From positions 1 to 6,885 of the forward strand of contig JAFPUA010000227.1 of assembly GCA_017413305.1 (NCBI GenBank): DNA of 6,885 nucleotides, in the 5' to 3' direction. Below the pieces are notes generated by a model. The model was not told where the DNA came from. It searched no databases and saw only the letters and a program-made list of their open reading frames with translations. The translations under genes and the position numbers were made by a program. This document shows positions 1-4,406 of the stretch, one piece after another (position 1 is the stretch's first letter; each line of letters begins with the position of its first letter). The DNA comes from Candidatus Ruminimicrobiellum caprinum. GTDB lineage: Bacteria > Elusimicrobiota > Endomicrobiia > Endomicrobiales > Endomicrobiaceae.

Positions 1-2
1 AC

Positions 3-500
3 GCACATTTTGTTAAACCTGAAGAGTACAGAAAAGACAAATATTCGTGGTATGTTCAAGACGAAAATTTTTATGACAAAAAACTTGTTGCGTTAGAGAT
101 ACAAAACCTTAACACCGACAAAAATTATCCGTTATTTCAAAGAATTTTTAATATAAAAATGCCTCAACTTATTGCAGTTTCTGCAGCAGGATTATACAAT
201 GTAAAAGGTGCCATGTTTCCTGAACAAGAAACCGACAAAACCGGCGTAAATTTTGTTTCTTTGTCTTCGTTATATATCATTGCAATACAAAGTCAAATGC
301 TTATTACTCTTGCTAGTGAACTGTCCGGTATTCCGATTATCGGATGGGCGGCGGCGGCTGTTGTTGTCGGGCTGGAAGCTGATATGGTAGCAACTTCGTC
401 AGTAAATTTTTATAACGCTAAAAAAGATAAAAACACTCCTATATATATGTATGAGACTGCAAAACTCGGCGGCTGGGATAGCCATCTTGTACCTTTATAA
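3..500 (+). CDS. 3' end of an unidentified membrane-associated protein (possibly TadE/TadG-like), 5' truncated
   Basis: This frame is open from the left window edge to TAA at 498-500. About 165 codons are visible and the true start lies outside. An ATG at 159 is in frame but has no ribosome site, and the reading upstream of it (charged/aromatic, for example YSWYVQDENFYDKK) looks like ordinary protein, so 159 is probably internal. The visible part has a soluble stretch, then 'MPQLIAVSAAGLYNVKGAMFPEQ', then two hydrophobic stretches (around SLYIIAIQSQMLITLASEL and IIGWAAAAVVVGLEADMVA), and a C-terminus ending GGWDSHLVPL. The AVSAAGLYN..GAMFPE stretch and the terminal W-x-x-x-LVP resemble the C-terminal part of TadE/TadG-like Flp pilus proteins, which often end in a W..RLVP-like motif. 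That is recollection of a pattern, not a match I could verify. I cannot assign a function with confidence. The strand is opposite to the next gene, the pilin-like gene. Confidence 0.6.
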   Translation, partial: AHFVKPEEYRKDKYSWYVQDENFYDKKLVALEIQNLNTDKNYPLFQRIFNIKMPQLIAVSAAGLYNVKGAMFPEQETDKTGVNFVSLSSLYIIAIQSQMLITLASELSGIPIIGWAAAAVVVGLEADMVATSSVNFYNAKKDKNTPIYMYETAKLGGWDSHLVPL

Positions 501-501
501 C

Positions 502-532
502 GCAAAAAGGAAAATAATGTTCTCGTTTGCTC
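502..532 (+). repeat. Direct repeat, copy 1 (left-end motif of the palindromic element)
   Basis: The motif gcaaaaaggaaaataatgtt followed by ctcgtttgctc matches bases 568-597 except for one inserted base and one substitution. It starts one base after the stop codon of the upstream gene. The match suggests a duplicated or nested end of the same repeat family. Confidence 0.75.
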
Positions 533-567
533 GTTGAAGAAATTTTACTTTTTTTCGTGCTGGCGAT

Positions 568-789
568 GCAAAAAGGAAACAATGTTCTCGTTTGCTCAAT
601 CGCCATTCGCTCCAATTTTTGAGACCTACGCTTAACTAGCTTTCCCTAACGGACTAAGGAACACGGGAAAGCGTCGAACAAAAAGCGTGCCCTTCGGGAA
701 AAAACTTTAGCCGTTAATCACTTTTTTGTCTCAAAAATTGTTCGCTCATAGACGGCTACAGGCTGCACTCAAACATATTTCCTTTTTGC
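568..789. repeat. Nested palindromic noncoding element (MITE- or REP-like)
   Basis: The outer ends are inverted: gcaaaaaggaaa at 568-579 pairs with tttcctttttgc at 778-789. Inside, caatttttgagac (613-625) pairs perfectly with gtctcaaaaattg (728-740). The two ends therefore form imperfect terminal inverted repeats of about 60 nt. In the core, gctttccc (639-646) pairs with gggaaagc (665-672), taacgg (647-652) with ccgtta (711-716), and there is a short cccttcggg hairpin (690-698). No reading frame of useful length lies inside and no convincing target-site duplication flanks it. It could be a miniature inverted-repeat element, a REP/BIME-type unit or a structured RNA. The 501-860 gap otherwise holds only the copy-1 repeat and two hairpins near the pilin gene. 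Confidence 0.65.
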
Positions 790-795
790 TATCTA

Positions 796-831
796 TAAAA
801 ATATCGGGCGAAGAAAAATTTTCCCCACCCG
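796..831 (-). terminator. Possible intrinsic terminator of the pilin-like gene
   Basis: Read on the minus strand, the CGGG complementary to 828-831 pairs with the CCCG complementary to 805-808, and a short GAAA/TTTC stem lies inside. The sequence ATATTTTTAT follows (796-804 in plus coordinates). The stem is short and interrupted, so this is a weak call. It lies about 30 bases past the pilin stop codon, where a terminator would be expected. Confidence 0.35.
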
Positions 832-833
832 AC

Positions 834-860
834 TTTGAGAAATGCTATGTTTTTCTCAAA
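834..860 (-). other. Perfect 9-bp hairpin abutting the pilin stop codon
   Basis: The arms tttgagaaa (834-842) and tttctcaaa (852-860) are exact reverse complements with a 9-nt loop. The hairpin begins at the base after the pilin-like gene's stop codon (861-863, minus strand). No T-run follows directly on either strand, so it may stabilise the mRNA 3' end or act together with the 796-831 hairpin rather than terminate alone. Confidence 0.5.
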
Positions 861-1304
861 TTATTTAAAAATTGTAACTCCTGAAGTTAAATTATAATTC
901 ATTCTCAATACACCATTGTTCCCTTTCGCACAAGCACCAAAGGCATAATATATTTTATATGCGTCTCCACCAGTTGGATACCAATAAGTTGAACCACCTA
1001 AATCATATCCATTGATAGAAAAAATTGTATAATATTTATTTGTTCTTGCATTAATACTTAATACTATTTCATCAGTGACAAGCTTTTTTTCATCTTTGGC
1101 ACTTCCATCTTTGTTTGAAAGAAAATTTCCATATTCTAAATAATACCGCTCTTGTGCAGAACGAATTGATGCCAAAAGAGCATAACCCTCTGCTTCTTTA
1201 TATTTTGACATATTAGATTTATAAATCGGCACAGATACTGACATTAAAACTATAATAACAGCAAGCGTAACTGCCAACTCTACTAAAGTAAAACCTTTTT
1301 TCAT
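861..1304 (-). CDS. Type IV pilin-like protein (prepilin N-terminal methylation domain)
   Basis: This 147-residue protein is an exported pilin or pseudopilin. It starts MKKG^FTLVELAVTLAVIIVLM: a short basic leader, the prepilin peptidase site after Gly4, Phe+1, and the conserved Glu at +5 (Glu9). A hydrophobic helix of about 20 residues follows. The rest of the long N-terminal alpha helix runs through KYKEAEGYALLASIRSAQERYYLEYGNF. The globular tail (from about residue 62) is rich in Tyr and Gly and has a single Cys (Cys125), so the disulfide-bonded D-loop of classic pilins is absent. The start is supported by GGAGG (complement of 1309-1313) four bases before ATG. No assembly genes (PilB, PilC, PilD, PilQ) lie nearby, so this is an isolated pilin gene with its own promoter. 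Whether it is a major pilin, minor pilin or type II secretion pseudopilin cannot be told from the sequence. Such lone pilin-like genes are typical of Elusimicrobiota. Confidence 0.93.
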   Translation of the reverse strand: MKKGFTLVELAVTLAVIIVLMSVSVPIYKSNMSKYKEAEGYALLASIRSAQERYYLEYGNFLSNKDGSAKDEKKLVTDEIVLSINARTNKYYTIFSINGYDLGGSTYWYPTGGDAYKIYYAFGACAKGNNGVLRMNYNLTSGVTIFK

Positions 1305-1338
1305 AAAACCTCCGTTTATCTTTTTTACTATTTTAATA

Positions 1339-1360
1339 TATATTTTAAACTTAAAATATA
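1339..1360. promoter_or_regulatory. Perfect dyad in the pilin leader, candidate operator
   Basis: TATATTTTAA (1339-1348) and TTAAAATATA (1351-1360) are exact 10-bp inverted copies separated by AC. The dyad lies about 8 to 30 bases downstream of the predicted pilin transcription start (near 1368), where a bound repressor would block elongation or initiation. The divergent XRE regulator is an obvious candidate ligand. The region is very AT-rich, so chance is not excluded. Confidence 0.4.
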
Positions 1361-1374
1361 CTTTATTTATAGAA

Positions 1375-1403
1375 ATTATACCTTAAATTCCTAAAAAAGT
1401 CAA
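1375..1403 (-). promoter_or_regulatory. Sigma70-type promoter of the pilin-like gene
   Basis: On the minus strand the -35 box is TTGACT (complement of 1398-1403) and the -10 box is a perfect TATAAT (complement of 1375-1380), with an ideal 17-bp spacer. The predicted start is near 1368, giving a leader of about 64 nt before the ATG ending at 1304. This is the best promoter in the window. Confidence 0.8.
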
Positions 1404-1434
1404 TAAAGTTTAGATTTAGGTATTTTTATTATTT

Positions 1435-1454
1435 TAAATAATTGCTATTATTTA
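1435..1454. promoter_or_regulatory. Inverted repeat upstream of the XRE gene, candidate autoregulatory site
   Basis: TAAATAAT (1435-1442) and ATTATTTA (1447-1454) are perfect inverted copies around TGCT. The site is about 30 bases before the XRE start codon, where its promoter should be (a TATACT at 1457-1462 could be the -10; no good -35 is visible). XRE-family regulators commonly bind such dyads at their own promoters. AT-rich composition makes chance palindromes fairly likely. Confidence 0.3.
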
Positions 1455-1482
1455 TATATACTCAAAACAAAAGGAGTAGAAA

Positions 1483-1806
1483 ATGGCAAAAGATTTAAAT
1501 AAATTATTTGGTGCAAAAATTAAAGAATATAGATTAAAGAAAAATTTAACTCAATGGGATTTATCAGGCTTGGTAAATGTTGACCAAAAGCATATAAGCA
1601 GAATTGAATGCGGCAAAAGTTTTCCCTCAGCAAAAGTTCTTGAAAGCCTTGCCAAAGCTTTAGATGTTGAACCGAAAGATTTATTTGAATTTTATCATTT
1701 GCAGGACGATAAAAGTTTAAAGAAAGATATTATTTCTATGCTTGAAAACTTAAAATCCGAAGAACTCTCTTTAGTTTACAAATATATAAGAACTTTTGTT
1801 TTGTAA
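1483..1806 (+). CDS. XRE/Cro-CI family helix-turn-helix transcriptional regulator
   Basis: This 107-residue cytoplasmic DNA-binding protein has an HTH_3-type domain at about residues 9-67. The five-helix pattern is clear: FGAKIKEYRLKKNLTQWDLSGLVNVDQKHISRIECGKSFPSAKVLESLAKALDV, with LTQ..L at helix 2, the recognition helix around DQKHISRIE, and the PS...L..LA.AL..P..LF ending typical of the family. The last 35-40 residues form a short helical tail (SLKKDIISMLENLKSEELSLVYKYIRTFV), which may serve in dimerisation. The start is supported by AAGGAG at 1471-1476, six bases before ATG. The gene diverges from the pilin-like gene across 178 bases containing two perfect dyads, so control of its own promoter and the pilin promoter is plausible but inferred. 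Effector and targets are unknown. Confidence 0.92.
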   Translation: MAKDLNKLFGAKIKEYRLKKNLTQWDLSGLVNVDQKHISRIECGKSFPSAKVLESLAKALDVEPKDLFEFYHLQDDKSLKKDIISMLENLKSEELSLVYKYIRTFVL

Positions 1807-1886
1807 TATATTCCTCCGTTTTAACAAAAATCAGTTAATAAAAATCCTTTTATTTTTATAAAAAATAATGTAGAATGTATGGTGAT

Positions 1887-2462
1887 ATGAAAATTTTATT
1901 TTTAATTTTAACATATATCATCGGTTCTATATCTTTTGCGTATATTGTTGCAAAAGTGTTTAAAGGTATCGATATCAGGAAGGTCGGTTCCGGAAATCCC
2001 GGTGCGACAAATGTTTACAGAGTCAGCAAACCTTTGGGACTTTTAGCTTTTCTCTGCGATACATTAAAAGGTTTTGTTCCTGTATTTATCGCTGCAAAAA
2101 TGAGCCCCTCATCGGACTTATTTGTGATAGCCGTAATATTCGCCGTTATTTTAGGACATATGTTTACCATATTTTTAAACTTTAAAGGCGGTAAGGGTGT
2201 TGCTACAGGATGCGGAGCATTTTTGGCTATAAACCCTTTAGCGACTTTAATATGTCTTTTAGTTTTTGCTGTAGTTTTATCAATATCAAAATATGTTTCA
2301 CTTTCTTCTATATGTGCGGCAATTATGTTGCCTATAAGTTTAAGTTTTTTCGGATGTTCTAACGAAATTTTAGTTTTTTCTATAATAGTTGCAGCAATTG
2401 TTGTTATAAAACATTCCGCAAACATTAAGAGACTTTTTGCCGGAACAGAAAACAAGATATAA
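1887..2462 (+). CDS. plsY: PlsY, acyl-phosphate:glycerol-3-phosphate acyltransferase
   Basis: PlsY is an integral inner-membrane enzyme that moves an acyl group from acyl-phosphate to sn-glycerol 3-phosphate, giving lysophosphatidate, the first acylation in phospholipid synthesis. From ATG 1887 the protein is 191 residues, normal for the family. Family motifs are intact: IGSISFAYIVAKVFKGIDIR at 12-31, GSGNPGATNV at 34-43, HMFTIFLNFKGGKGVATG at 91-108 (glycine-rich substrate loop), and the terminal IKHSANIKRLFAGTENKI at 174-191. Hydrophobic segments near 2-24, 49-70, 77-97, 109-135 and 139-175 fit the multi-spanning fold. The start at 1887 is preferred over ATG 1875 because MKILFLILTYIIGSI matches the usual PlsY N-terminus; neither has a good ribosome site (only GGTGAT at 1881-1886). 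The next gene, gpsA, makes its substrate. Known PlsY enzymes pair with PlsX, which is not in this window. Confidence 0.96.
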   Translation: MKILFLILTYIIGSISFAYIVAKVFKGIDIRKVGSGNPGATNVYRVSKPLGLLAFLCDTLKGFVPVFIAAKMSPSSDLFVIAVIFAVILGHMFTIFLNFKGGKGVATGCGAFLAINPLATLICLLVFAVVLSISKYVSLSSICAAIMLPISLSFFGCSNEILVFSIIVAAIVVIKHSANIKRLFAGTENKI

Positions 2463-2486
2463 ATTTTATGAAGCAAAATTTATATC
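2456..2486 (+). other. 12-bp perfect hairpin spanning the plsY stop codon
   Basis: GATATAAATTTT (2456-2467) and AAAATTTATATC (2475-2486) are exact reverse complements around a 7-nt loop (atgaagc). The stop codon TAA (2460-2462) sits inside the left arm. No T-run follows, so simple intrinsic termination is unlikely. It may protect the plsY 3' end or be part of the repeat-rich spacer before gpsA. Confidence 0.65.
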
Positions 2487-2488
2487 AA

Positions 2489-2608
2489 TGTACAATAAAC
2501 GACGAATACAAATCAAAAATTGCAAAATATCAATTGCAATTTTTGACGCGACGAAATATTTTGAGTTTATGCAAGGCGACAGCGAGCCGCAGTGTACAAT
2601 GAACAAGG
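2489..2608 (+). repeat. Pair of short direct repeats in the plsY-gpsA spacer
   Basis: tgtacaataaacgacg (2489-2504) and tgtacaatgaacaagg (2593-2608) match at 13 of 16 positions. A second pair follows the motif gcgagc...gcagt (2582-2593 and 2617-2633). These flank the 2513-2546 hairpin. The 206-base spacer 2463-2668 shows no convincing gene; it holds this repeat set, two long hairpins, and a weak promoter-like TTGACG (2543-2548) with TTTATG at 2566-2571. Confidence 0.45.
2513..2546. other. 13-bp perfect inverted repeat in the plsY-gpsA spacer
   Basis: TCAAAAATTGCAA (2513-2525) and TTGCAATTTTTGA (2534-2546) are exact inverted copies with an 8-nt loop. The stem includes GC pairs and is well beyond chance for a spacer of this size. 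A weaker outer fold follows: GCGAC (2548-2552) with GTCGC (2651-2655) and TTTTGA (2559-2564) with TCAAAA (2640-2645), suggesting one folded unit up to the gpsA ribosome site. No T-run follows. Confidence 0.65.
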
Positions 2609-2668
2609 TACATAAGGCGAGCTGCAACGCAGTAGAAATTCAAAAGATAAGTCGCAATAGGGGTATAT

Positions 2669-3661
2669 ATGAAAATAAGTGTCTTAGGAGCTGGGTCGTG
2701 GGGGACAACCCTTGCCTGTTTGTTAGCCAATAACGGACATCAAGTTTACCTTTGGGAAATAAACAAACAAGCTGCCGAAAAACTGGATAAAGAAAGAGTT
2801 ATCCCTTTTATCGGCGGAGCAGATATTCCCAAAAGCATAGTAATTTCAAGCGATTTAAATATAATTAACGAAACGGAAGCTGTTCTTTTTGTGGTTCCGT
2901 CACACTTTTTGCGTTCGACAGTGATGTCTATAAAAAAGATTGGAATAAATTTGGCGGAAAAACTTGTTATCAGTGCAACTAAGGGTATAGAAACTGACTC
3001 GTTATTAAGAGTTTCTCAGATTATAGAAGAAATTTTCCCCGAAACAAAAGATAAAGTAGTTGCTCTGTCAGGACCGAGCCACGCGGAAGAAGTTTCCAAG
3101 AAAATTCCTACAGTTGTTACAGCTGCATCAAAAAATAGTGAGCTGGCAATAAAAGTAAGAGACCTTTTTATTAATGATTATTTCAGAGTATATACGCAGG
3201 ATGATATTATCGGTGTGGAGCTTGGCGCTTCTTTAAAAAATGTATTTGCTATTGCGGGCGGAGTTATAGACGGGTTATCTTTCGGAGACAATACTAAAGC
3301 TGCTATTGTTTCAAGAGGCCTAAAAGAACTTGTTAATTTGGGTGTTGCTATGGGCGGTAAAAAAGAAACTTTTTACGGTCTTTCCGGTGCAGGTGATTTG
3401 ATGGTAACATGTTTTTCCAGACATTCAAGAAACAGAAACCTCGGTGAACTTTTAGCTAAAGGCAAAACATTAAAAGAAGCAGAAAGTGAATTGAAGATGG
3501 TTGCCGAAGGTGTTAACACATGCATAAGTGCTTACAATTTGGGCAAAAAAATGAATATAGAACTTCCTATAATAAATCAAGTATATGAAGTTCTTTTCAA
3601 CAATAAAGATGCTAAACAGGCAGTTTACGACCTGATGACGAGAACACCGAAAGCGGAGTAG
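2669..3661 (+). CDS. gpsA: GpsA, NAD(P)-dependent glycerol-3-phosphate dehydrogenase
   Basis: GpsA reduces dihydroxyacetone phosphate to sn-glycerol 3-phosphate in the cytoplasm, supplying the backbone for phospholipids and the substrate of PlsY. At 330 residues it is full length. The N-terminal Rossmann fold begins MKISVLGAGSWGTTLA, with the dinucleotide loop GAGSWG at 7-12; the usual VPSHFLR segment is at 76-82, SATKGIE at 102-108 and SGPSHAEEV at 134-142. The C-terminal helical domain has GVELGASLKNVFAIAGGVIDGL at 182-203, including the catalytic Lys190, GDNTKAA at 206-212, and GLSGAGDLMVTCFSRHSRNRNLG at 237-259 for substrate binding. The start is supported by AGGGG at 2659-2663, five bases before ATG. 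An HU-type gene follows after 20 bases, so gpsA probably heads a transcript running through the MerR gene and tRNA-Pro. Nothing is missing from the active site. Confidence 0.98.
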   Translation: MKISVLGAGSWGTTLACLLANNGHQVYLWEINKQAAEKLDKERVIPFIGGADIPKSIVISSDLNIINETEAVLFVVPSHFLRSTVMSIKKIGINLAEKLVISATKGIETDSLLRVSQIIEEIFPETKDKVVALSGPSHAEEVSKKIPTVVTAASKNSELAIKVRDLFINDYFRVYTQDDIIGVELGASLKNVFAIAGGVIDGLSFGDNTKAAIVSRGLKELVNLGVAMGGKKETFYGLSGAGDLMVTCFSRHSRNRNLGELLAKGKTLKEAESELKMVAEGVNTCISAYNLGKKMNIELPIINQVYEVLFNNKDAKQAVYDLMTRTPKAE

Positions 3662-3681
3662 GCAAAAAAAGGTTTGATTTT

Positions 3682-3942
3682 ATGACAAAAAATGATATAA
3701 TAGACAAACTATCAAATTTGATGTCGTCAAAAAAAGATGCTGCAGTTGTAGTGAATAAGTTGTTTGAAGAGATGTTAAAGGCTCTTGTTAACGGCGAAAA
3801 AGTTGTTATTACCGGATTTGGAAGTTTTAACCTTTTAGTTACACAGACAAAAAAAGGCAGAAACCCAAAGACCGGCGAAACAATATTGATAGAACCTAAA
3901 AAGAAAATAAAATTCAAGCAGTCGAAAGAAATTTTTAATTGA
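3682..3942 (+). CDS. HU/IHF-family DNA-bending protein
   Basis: This small basic nucleoid protein binds and bends DNA as a dimer. Its 86 residues are slightly short for HU/IHF (about 90-100). The N-terminal two-helix dimerisation part is MTKNDIIDKLSNLMSSKKDAAVVVNKLFEEMLKALVNGE, followed by VVITGFGSF (41-49) and the DNA-contacting beta arm with GRNPKTGE at 59-66, including the proline that intercalates between base pairs. The C-terminus is KKKIKFKQSKEIFN. AAAAGG at 3667-3672 lies nine bases before the ATG. The MerR gene starts eight bases after the stop. The pattern does not separate HU from IHF-alpha; the MerR/tRNA-Pro neighbourhood resembles the ihfA locus of gamma- and deltaproteobacteria, which hints at an IHF-alpha-like lineage, but this is inference. 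Confidence 0.96.
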   Translation: MTKNDIIDKLSNLMSSKKDAAVVVNKLFEEMLKALVNGEKVVITGFGSFNLLVTQTKKGRNPKTGETILIEPKKKIKFKQSKEIFN

Positions 3943-3950
3943 AGGAATAC

Positions 3951-4307
3951 ATGCTTGAACCTGATAAAAAATATTTAAGTATAAGAGAAGTTTCTGAAAG
4001 AACAGGCGTTCCGACATACACGCTAAGGTACTGGGAAAAAGAGTTTAATCAAATTAAACCTGAACGCCATTCCGGAATGAGAAAATATTCTCCTCAGGAT
4101 GTAGAGCTGATAAAGAAGATTAAAGATCTTCTTTATACAAGAAGATTTACTATAGAAGGCGTAAAAAAATATCTTAAAGTTGACAAAAGAAAAAAGAAAA
4201 ATGTTGACCTGTTCGAATTTGCACAAAACGAACAAGATATTGATTCAAAGACAGTTCTTGAAATAACAAAAGAGTTGGAAGAAGTTTTAGAAATATTGGA
4301 AGACTAG
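3951..4307 (+). CDS. MerR-family transcriptional regulator
   Basis: From ATG 3951 the protein has 118 residues. The N-terminal winged HTH covers about residues 8-76: YLSIREVSERTGVPTYTLRYWEKEF, with the family LRYWE signature at 25-29, the wing around HSGMRKYSPQD, and helices VELIKKIKDLLYTRRFTIEGVKKYL. A basic stretch (DKRKKKN) leads to an acidic C-terminal helix (KTVLEITKELEEVLEILED) suited to coiled-coil dimerisation. There are no cysteines and no ligand-binding domain, so it is not a metal sensor of the classic type. AAGGA (3942-3946), four bases upstream, favours ATG 3951 over an in-frame TTG at 3939 that overlaps the HU stop codon. This short form is the one commonly found directly after ihfA-like genes and before tRNA-Pro. 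Its target is not known to me. Confidence 0.93.
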   Translation: MLEPDKKYLSIREVSERTGVPTYTLRYWEKEFNQIKPERHSGMRKYSPQDVELIKKIKDLLYTRRFTIEGVKKYLKVDKRKKKNVDLFEFAQNEQDIDSKTVLEITKELEEVLEILED

Positions 4308-4308
4308 T

Positions 4309-4382
4309 CGGGGTGTAGCACAGTTGGCTAGTGCGCTCCCTTCGGGTGGGAGAGGTCGCTGGTTCAAATCCGGTCACCCCGA
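4309..4382 (+). tRNA. tRNA-Pro (anticodon CGG)
   Basis: The 74-nt sequence folds as a full cloverleaf. The acceptor stem CGGGGTG (4309-4315) pairs with CACCCCG, and the discriminator base is A (4382). The D arm is GCAC...GTGC. The anticodon stem CTCCC/GGGAG holds the loop TTCGGGT (4341-4347) with anticodon CGG at 4343-4345. The T arm is GCTGG/CCGGT around TTCAAAT. It reads CCG proline codons. The 3' CCA is not encoded and must be added by CCA-adding enzyme. It begins one base after the MerR stop codon, so it is almost certainly excised from the same transcript. A T-rich run (4383-4392) follows directly and may aid termination. Confidence 0.97.
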
Positions 4383-4406
4383 TTTTTATTTTCCTCATTT
4401 TATGCT

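Noticed and set aside
566..622. 18-codon open frame starting at ATG 566 within the palindromic element
   Set aside because: It has no convincing ribosome site and lies inside the inverted-repeat arm. The composition reflects the repeat.
501..860. CRISPR array suggested by the two similar 30-nt repeats
   Set aside because: There are only two direct copies, with an indel, and an inverted copy of part of the unit. There is no regular spacer series and no cas gene.
1875..1886. ATG 1875 as the plsY start
   Set aside because: It adds four residues (MYGD) before the normal MKILFLIL start and has no ribosome site. It is not fully excluded.
2015..2476. Minus-strand open frame of 153 codons opposite plsY
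   Set aside because: It is a shadow of plsY, whose motifs are intact on the plus strand. The product shows no family features.
2543..2571. Promoter for gpsA (TTGACG, 17 bp, TTTATG)
   Set aside because: The -10 matches consensus at only three of six positions and the -35 is in the arm of a hairpin, so it is too weak to list as a feature.
2437..2733. Plus-strand open frame across the plsY-gpsA spacer
   Set aside because: It overlaps the ends of both real genes, covers the hairpin and repeat region, has no ribosome site and has low-complexity, unfamiliar protein sequence.
3612..3917. Minus-strand open frame opposite the HU gene
   Set aside because: It is a shadow of a clearly conserved HU/IHF gene. 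There is no ribosome site and the product is Phe/Ser-rich.
3939..3950. TTG at 3939 as the MerR start
   Set aside because: ATG 3951 has a well-placed AAGGA and gives the usual MerR N-terminus. The TTG overlaps the HU stop and has no ribosome site.
4174..4398. Minus-strand open frame across the tRNA (product beginning MRKIKIGVTGFEPATSP)
   Set aside because: It is the antisense reading of tRNA-Pro, a well-known spurious 'GVTGFEPATS' protein type, and it overlaps the real MerR gene.
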